From JAFDWI01 sp964544305 (lineage in GTDB: Bacteria; Actinomycetota; Acidimicrobiia; Acidimicrobiales; Iamiaceae): a DNA stretch of 64,000 nt. Within the stretch, counting starts at the first letter, position 1. Each line of letters starts with the position of its first letter. Below the pieces are notes generated by a model. It did not search any database, was not told the origin of the DNA, and was given only the letters and a program-made list of their open reading frames with translations. Position numbers and translations under genes: made by a program. This document shows positions 59,666-64,000 of the stretch, in pieces. The DNA is taken from contig CAZJAZ010000001.1 in NCBI GenBank assembly GCA_964544305.1, positions 94,748 to 158,747 of the forward strand, read 5' to 3'.

Positions 59666-60468
59666 CAGCCGTCGTAGGTGTCGACGAGTTCGTCAGCGGG
59701 GCGCCACTTGGGGCGCCAAATCGAATCGTTGTCGTCATCTTCGCCTCGCCAGGTAATGACGATGTCCCCGAACATTTCGGCTTGCACGAGGTCAACTTGG
59801 TCTTGTTTGAACAGTTCCAATATGGCCAAGAACCGAACGACAATCTCGAGTCGAGTCGTAAACGATGCGGTTAGCGTCCGGAAACTGATCGAACCGACGC
59901 GACGAACTTCATCGCCAATTTCGACGACGGCTTCGGCCACACTCGCCCGGATTGGTGCGACATGATCAAGTTGAATAGTCGGAACGGGCTTTGGACTCAA
60001 CGCCCGCAAGTACGCGTCTCGAAGTTTGTCGAGGGTCACCCCGATCATGGGATCGGGTGCGAGCTCAGCGAAGCGTTCGTCAAGGCCAACTTCACGGGGC
60101 AGTGACTGGGATGCAATCTCACTGAGCCGTGCGAGTTCTGCGGCGGCGTCTTTGAACGTCTTGCATTCAACAAGGCGTGCAAGGAGGAGATCGCGTTCAG
60201 ACCAGATCGCTAACTCTTCATCAAGGGTGAGCGGTTCATCAACCGGGAGTAACCGGCGGGCTTTCAATTGCACAAGAGTTGCTGCGATGAGCAAGAACTC
60301 GGTGGTGAGTTCAAGGTCAACCTGCTCCATTGCTTTGACATGGTCGACAAATCGATCAACGATGCGCGCGACCGAAATTTCATAGAGGTCAACTTCTTCC
60401 TTGAGGATCAGATGCAGCAATACATCAAGTGGACCCTCAAACGCTTCGCAATGCACGTCATATGCCAC
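59665..60468 (-). CDS. scpA: Segregation and condensation protein ScpA (kleisin)
   Basis: 267 residues from GTG 60468 (VAYDVHCEAFEGPLDVLLH), with AAGG upstream. FEGPLDVLLHLI near residue 10 is the kleisin N-terminal motif that contacts SMC, and the C-terminal winged helix includes EIVVRFLAILELFKQDQVDL. ScpA bridges the SMC heads. Codons before this start have no similarity. A 15-bp perfect inverted repeat lies 68-116 bp upstream. Confidence 0.95.
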   Translation of the reverse strand: MAYDVHCEAFEGPLDVLLHLILKEEVDLYEISVARIVDRFVDHVKAMEQVDLELTTEFLLIAATLVQLKARRLLPVDEPLTLDEELAIWSERDLLLARLVECKTFKDAAAELARLSEIASQSLPREVGLDERFAELAPDPMIGVTLDKLRDAYLRALSPKPVPTIQLDHVAPIRASVAEAVVEIGDEVRRVGSISFRTLTASFTTRLEIVVRFLAILELFKQDQVDLVQAEMFGDIVITWRGEDDDNDSIWRPKWRPADELVDTYDG

Positions 60469-60535
60469 GTCGACAACCTTAGCGCAGTCAAGTTGCACGC
60501 TTGTGATTTGCAGTTACCGATACCGGGCAAACCGA

Positions 60536-60584
60536 AACGTGTCGCTTCAAAGTGCGGTTCAACAGCACGTTGAAGCGACACGTT
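60536..60584. repeat. Large perfect inverted repeat between the secreted-protein gene and scpA
   Basis: AACGTGTCGCTTCAA (60536-60550) and TTGAAGCGACACGTT (60570-60584) match perfectly over 15 bp. After one mismatch four more pairs (GTGC/GCAC) form, leaving a 9-nt loop. It lies 67 bases upstream of the scpA start and 33 bases past the stop of the secreted-protein gene, both on the minus strand. The minus strand is followed by TCGGTTTG, with no long U run. It could be a terminator, a bound operator or a transcript stabiliser. Confidence 0.7.
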
Positions 60585-60616
60585 CCACTCAATCTGGCCA
60601 AAGGCGTCGATCAATG

Positions 60617-61126
60617 TCAGCCAGTAAAGGTCGGGCGGGCCTGCACTGCAGTTGCAGGGGCAACTGGCGCGGGAATTTCCGTTGTGGGCGCCATCGTTGT
60701 GGTTGGAGCGACCGTCGTAGAGGTCGTCACCTGCGCCGCTTCGACACGAAATGGCACGTTTTGTGGTGGCGTTTCGCCTTCAGATTGGCATTCGGCGTTG
60801 ACGGTGTATTCGCCCGCTTCGGTATCTGCCGGGATATTCATCGTCCAATTCCAATTAGATCCGTCGAGTGTGATTCGCTCATCGACAATCGATGTGACCT
60901 CGGCGGGATCGTTGCCACTTATTGTGCCCGGGTACAGGCCAACAACAACCGCGTCGCCATAGCAGTTTCCGCTCACATCAACTGATGTTCCTGCAGGAGC
61001 AGACGTTTGAGACACCGAAAGCTGTGGCCCGCCTGCCATTGACATGGGTGCCAAAAGGGTGAGGGCCGTTCCGGATACTGCGAAAACGCTGATGCCAACG
61101 CGCAACTTTTGCTTGATACTGATCAT
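60617..61126 (-). CDS. Secreted protein with an Ig-like fold and Thr/Pro-rich tail
   Basis: 169 residues from ATG 61126. MISIKQKLRVGISVFAVSG to MSMAGG is a signal peptide with likely cleavage after the Ala. The mature part (QLSVSQTSAPAGTSVDVSGNCYGDAVVVG, then NWNWTMNIPADTEAGEYTVNAEC) looks like a bacterial immunoglobulin-like or MspTL domain with two Cys that may bridge. The tail is Thr/Ala/Pro-rich (VTTSTTVAPTTTMAPTTE), perhaps O-glycosylated. No LPXTG is seen. It is divergent from trpS. Function unknown. Confidence 0.8.
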   Translation of the reverse strand: MISIKQKLRVGISVFAVSGTALTLLAPMSMAGGPQLSVSQTSAPAGTSVDVSGNCYGDAVVVGLYPGTISGNDPAEVTSIVDERITLDGSNWNWTMNIPADTEAGEYTVNAECQSEGETPPQNVPFRVEAAQVTTSTTVAPTTTMAPTTEIPAPVAPATAVQARPTFTG

Positions 61127-61271
61127 GGTATTCCGCTCTTTCGTAACGATGGCGGGAGCAATTTCCCGCCCTTGTACATTACTCTGCCCCAACCTGGCGA
61201 AGTGTGCCGCTGCAAAGAGCTGGGTAACAACACTTTCTCCGACACGTTCCGTTACAAAGTAGTTTTTGTGC

Positions 61272-62261
61272 ATGGCACGAGTTTTTTCTGGCATGCAGCC
61301 CAGCGGCGATCCCCATCTTGGCAATCTGCTTGGCGCGGTTGCGCTTTGGGTTGACGAAGCGCAAAATGCCGACAGCTTGTTTTGTGTGGTGGACCTTCAC
61401 GCGATCACATTCCCTCAAGATCCCGCAGATTTGCGTCGCCGCACCCTTGATCTCGCCGCAACGTTTTTGGCGATGGGCCTTGACCCAGATCAAACCACTC
61501 TTTTTGTGCAAAGTCACGTGTCGGCACACCGGGAACTCGCTTGGCTCATGGAGTGCACCGCATCGTATGGCGAGTTGCAGCGCATGACACAGTTCAAAGA
61601 CAAATCGTCGCGCGGCGAGTTCGTTTCGGCCGGGATTCTCACGTACCCCGCGCTCATGGCCGCAGACATTCTCGCCTATGACACCGACCAGGTGCCCGTT
61701 GGGGACGACCAGCGCCAACATTTAGAACTCACTCGCGACCTCGCCATTCGGTTCAATAGCCGCTACGGCGATGTCTTTGTGGTGCCCGAGGGTATCTATA
61801 GAGCCTCCGGTGCTCGCATCATGGACTTACAGCACCCCGAACGCAAGATGTCTAAGTCATTGGATTCTCCGCAAGGAACGGTGATGCTTTCAGACGATGA
61901 AGCAACCATTGCGAAGAAATTCAAGCGTGCCGTGACCGACAGTGACAGCGACGTCCGCTTTGATCCAGCGTCCAAACCGGGCGTCTCCAATCTCTTATCA
62001 ATTTTGGCCGCCTGCACAAACGAAAAGCCCGAGAAGCTCGCCCATGACTACACCCGATATGGCGATCTGAAGACGGCGGTCGGTGAAGCAGTCATTGCGT
62101 TCTTAGCACCGGTGCGCGCCAGGCACAACGAGCTCATTGACGATCCCGCATTCGTGTTTGACGTACTTGCAAACGGCGCACGACGAGCGACAAACATTGC
62201 CGAAGTCACGCTCAAGCGAGCACAGGACGCAATGGGTTTTCTCGCTGCCGCGAAATCTTGA
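61272..62261 (+). CDS. trpS: Tryptophanyl-tRNA synthetase
   Basis: 329 residues from ATG 61272 (MARVFSGMQPSGDPHLGN). The class I motifs are present as PSGDPHLGN (HIGH) near residue 10 and KMSKS near residue 195. FSGMQPSG and GDDQRQHLELTRD are the TrpS hallmarks. The length fits bacterial TrpS. It is divergent from the secreted-protein gene, with 145 bases between. No T box or leader peptide was recognised. Confidence 0.97.
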   Translation: MARVFSGMQPSGDPHLGNLLGAVALWVDEAQNADSLFCVVDLHAITFPQDPADLRRRTLDLAATFLAMGLDPDQTTLFVQSHVSAHRELAWLMECTASYGELQRMTQFKDKSSRGEFVSAGILTYPALMAADILAYDTDQVPVGDDQRQHLELTRDLAIRFNSRYGDVFVVPEGIYRASGARIMDLQHPERKMSKSLDSPQGTVMLSDDEATIAKKFKRAVTDSDSDVRFDPASKPGVSNLLSILAACTNEKPEKLAHDYTRYGDLKTAVGEAVIAFLAPVRARHNELIDDPAFVFDVLANGARRATNIAEVTLKRAQDAMGFLAAAKS

Positions 62262-62297
62262 ACGCTGTGCCTGCCATTTCGATCTACGCTTGAGGCC

Positions 62298-62627
62298 ATG
62301 TCCACTTCGGATCAACATGACCAGGCTCGAGCAATGCTCACCGCGCTACGCGCTGAACTCGTGACGCGTAACGAAGAGCTGTCGATAACCGCGAACGACC
62401 CACTGGCGTACGACGACAACTTCGCCGATTCCGCACAAGTCACCGCGGAGCTCGGCGAGAATCAGATCATGATCGCCACCAACACCGAACAACTTGATGA
62501 CATTGACGCGGCACTTGCACGCCTTGACGCAGGAACGTACGGCATCTGCGATCAGTGTGGTGGCCCAATTGGAGACGCACGTCTCGAGGCAATGCCGGTC
62601 GCACGATTTTGCATCGACCATGCGTAA
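62298..62627 (+). CDS. DksA/TraR C4-type zinc-finger family protein
   Basis: 109 residues. A helical N-terminus (QARAMLTALRAELVTRNEEL) leads to LDDIDAALARLDAGTYGICDQCGGPIGDARLEAMPVARFC, the DksA/TraR finger. The metal site is CDQC then CIDH, where the last ligand is His instead of Cys. An acidic tip (NDPLAYDDNFADSAQ) is in the coiled-coil turn, as in DksA-type factors that enter the RNA polymerase channel. Actinobacteria carry several of these; the target is inferred. Confidence 0.88.
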   Translation: MSTSDQHDQARAMLTALRAELVTRNEELSITANDPLAYDDNFADSAQVTAELGENQIMIATNTEQLDDIDAALARLDAGTYGICDQCGGPIGDARLEAMPVARFCIDHA

Positions 62628-62633
62628 GCAAAC

Positions 62634-63149
62634 GTGAGCGCCGTTCATTTGACCAAGCGCTTCTTTGGTTCGCTCGTGCCCGTCGGCCCAAGGAAAGCGA
62701 ACGACCTCTGGGCACGCTCGCACCTCAGTGACGCTGAGATCCGCCTGTGGAATCGTATGCAACGTGTTGATCGCCGACACGCGGTCGGAGTCGCGCGACG
62801 CGTGAACAACGCACTCAACGACGATGCAACGGCACCAATCATGGCCGCAGCGCTCTTGCATGATGTGGGAAAGTCGGTCGCTCAACTCGGCGTGTACGGA
62901 CGGGTAGTCGCCACACTTTCCGCCAAAGTCGCGGGCCGTGAAATGGCGGAAGCTTGGACGCAAACTCGCGGCTTCACCAGACGCGTCGGGCTGTACCTTG
63001 AACATCCACGCTTGGGCGGTGACCTATGTGAACTCGCTGGTAGTGACCCGCTGACTGTGGCTTGGGTACGTGAGCACCATCTTCCACCTGAACAATGGAC
63101 GGTCGCTGCTCGTATTGCTCAATCGCTAAAAGACGCGGACGACGACTAG
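62634..63149 (+). CDS. HD-domain protein
   Basis: 171 residues from GTG 62634, 6 bases after the DksA-type gene. RRHAVGVARRVNNAL, then AAALLHDVGK and a late VREHHLPPEQW, give the HD pattern of metal-dependent phosphohydrolases (H...HD...D-type). The N-terminal ~35 residues (SHLSDAEIRLWNRMQ) are a cap. Substrate (nucleotide, cyclic dinucleotide or other) is unknown. It ends 4 bases from the xerD stop. Confidence 0.85.
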   Translation: MSAVHLTKRFFGSLVPVGPRKANDLWARSHLSDAEIRLWNRMQRVDRRHAVGVARRVNNALNDDATAPIMAAALLHDVGKSVAQLGVYGRVVATLSAKVAGREMAEAWTQTRGFTRRVGLYLEHPRLGGDLCELAGSDPLTVAWVREHHLPPEQWTVAARIAQSLKDADDD

Positions 63150-63153
63150 TCGT

Positions 63154-64000
63154 TTAGCGTCTCGCACGTGGGTGTGCAGACTCCCACACCGCAAACAGTC
63201 GTTCCGTCGACACTTTGGTGTAGATCTGTGTCGTCGAAACCGAGGCATGTCCAAGAAGTTCTTGAACGGTCCGGATATCTGCTCCGTGGTCAAGGAGGTG
63301 CGTCGCACAACTGTGACGTAATACGTGAGGAGTGCAACGATCTTCGATGCCAGCACGGACCGCATACCCTCGCACTATGCCCCACACACCCTGACGGGTG
63401 AGCCGGGCACCTCGACGATTCACAAACACCGCGCCATCGTCTTCTCGGCGCCCGCCAGGTTTACGCAATGATCCACGTACGTCAGGGTCGAGCCACGCAA
63501 CAAGGGCATCTTTTGCCATGCGCCCAATCGGAACGACACGCTCTTTCGAACCTTTCCCCATGACGCGCATCATGCGCTCTGCCAGATCGATGTCGGCAAG
63601 GTTTAACGAAGCCGCTTCGGAGATCCGCAACCCCGATCCGTACATGACTTCAAGAATTGCCCGGTCCCGAAGAATCATCGGCCCCTCCCCCACAACCGCG
63701 TCAAAGAGTTGTGACACGTCCGATTCGCTCAACGCTTTGGGCAAGCCAACAGGAGCGGCCGGGACCTCAAGGAAGTGAGCCGGATCCGAATCAAGCAGTT
63801 CTTCATCATGTAAGAAGCGATAGAGCGACCGCACGGCAACCGTTCGACGTTTCTGCGTTGCCGCAGCGAGATCACTGCTCTGCAAGAACGAGACATAGGC
63901 GACGAGATCCGCTTCTGCGACCGCATCCCAGTCGCAGGCTACCGACGCAAGGTAGCGAAAATACGCGTCAAGGTCGCGCCGATACGCAGCCAAAGTTGAA
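63154..64000 (-). CDS. xerD: Tyrosine recombinase XerD (N-terminus beyond the window)
   Basis: Open to the right window end. The visible part ends with the core-binding segment (STLAAYRRDLDAYFRYL). The catalytic residues are all here: Arg in GSGLRISEAASL, Lys in MGKGSKERVVPIG, HxxR in PHVLRHSCATHLL, His in LLGHASVSTTQ and Tyr in IYTKVS. It resolves chromosome dimers at dif with its partner. The neighbourhood (xerD then scpA/B within a few kb) mirrors Mycobacterium, so it is a housekeeping recombinase and not an integrase. The start codon is outside the window. Confidence 0.92.
   Translation of the reverse strand, partial: STLAAYRRDLDAYFRYLASVACDWDAVAEADLVAYVSFLQSSDLAAATQKRRTVAVRSLYRFLHDEELLDSDPAHFLEVPAAPVGLPKALSESDVSQLFDAVVGEGPMILRDRAILEVMYGSGLRISEAASLNLADIDLAERMMRVMGKGSKERVVPIGRMAKDALVAWLDPDVRGSLRKPGGRREDDGAVFVNRRGARLTRQGVWGIVRGYAVRAGIEDRCTPHVLRHSCATHLLDHGADIRTVQELLGHASVSTTQIYTKVSTERLFAVWESAHPRARR

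Noticed and set aside
60536..60584. Intrinsic terminator
   Set aside because: The stem is strong but no U run follows on either strand, so I list it as an inverted repeat only.
63154..64000. Phage or island integrase
   Set aside because: All catalytic residues and the neighbourhood (scpA/scpB) match the housekeeping XerD; no att site or cargo is seen.

Overview
The window looks like a piece of an actinobacterial chromosome, most likely from the class Acidimicrobiia. The taxonomic call is inference. It rests on a complete Pup-proteasome locus (arc, dop, pup, prcB, prcA, pafA, a DUF3866 gene, pafB, pafC), a gcvH - FHA (GarA-like) - MerR - DUF151 nuclease - MerR block like Rv1826-Rv1830 of Mycobacterium, a DUF4193 acidic protein, and xerD/scpA/scpB/rluB/cmk near each other as in Mycobacterium. 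Genes are packed tightly, with many 1-4 nt start/stop overlaps and frequent GTG and TTG starts. There is no CRISPR array, rRNA, prophage or intact insertion sequence. One tRNA (Pro, GGG) is present.

Layout: 1-10005 (+ strand): the 3' part of a sulfatase, a glycosyltransferase-like protein, der, an AarF/UbiB-type kinase, a membrane PP2C-type phosphatase, an acyl-CoA carboxylase beta chain with an HMG-CoA-lyase-like protein, and a small zinc-ribbon membrane protein. 10071-10798: tRNA-Pro followed by a short accessory islet holding a metallopeptidase-like scrap, a MazE-like antitoxin and a damaged MazF-like toxin. 10799-21900: a HIT protein, pgsA, a GDP-mannose pyrophosphorylase/degenerate phosphomannomutase fusion, gcvH, the FHA/MerR/DUF151/MerR block, gcvT, and a convergent gcvP controlled by a tandem glycine riboswitch. 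22035-27271 (+): two lineage-specific unknowns, an orphan peptide-type solute-binding lipoprotein and a crotonase. 27280-33633 (-): GNAT, a Lys/Ala-repeat histone-tail-like protein, DUF4193, a duplicated ThyX-like protein, an M20 amidohydrolase, a minimal diacylglycerol-kinase-like protein, tatC, a TatA/B protein and a small membrane protein.

33685-44620: a glycerophosphodiesterase gene (+), then lepB and the Pup-proteasome cluster (-). This cluster makes the tagging ligase (PafA), the depupylase/deamidase (Dop), the tag (Pup), the unfoldase ring (Arc/Mpa), the 20S core (PrcA/PrcB) and the WYL regulator pair (PafB/PafC). 44841-50288: a ferredoxin with an Asp at a cluster-ligand position (+), a tRNA m1A58 methyltransferase, three small proteins (two of them clearly membrane proteins), a PBP4-type carboxypeptidase and a split ADP-forming acyl-CoA synthetase (-). 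50387-54192 (+): transketolase, transaldolase and 6-phosphogluconolactonase form a pentose-phosphate operon. 54202-61126 (-): plsC, cmk, aroA, tyrA, aroH, a pseudouridine synthase, scpB, scpA and a secreted protein. 61272-63149 (+): trpS, a DksA-type zinc-finger protein and an HD protein. xerD (-) is cut by the window end.

No radically new multi-gene system was recognised. The observations I would follow up first are the duplicated ThyX-like protein whose two halves keep complementary parts of the ThyX signature, the tRNA-linked toxin-antitoxin scar, the non-standard start context of arc, the minimal lipid-kinase-like gene beside tatC, the Cys-to-Ser change in the HMG-CoA-lyase-like enzyme, and the large perfect inverted repeat upstream of scpA.
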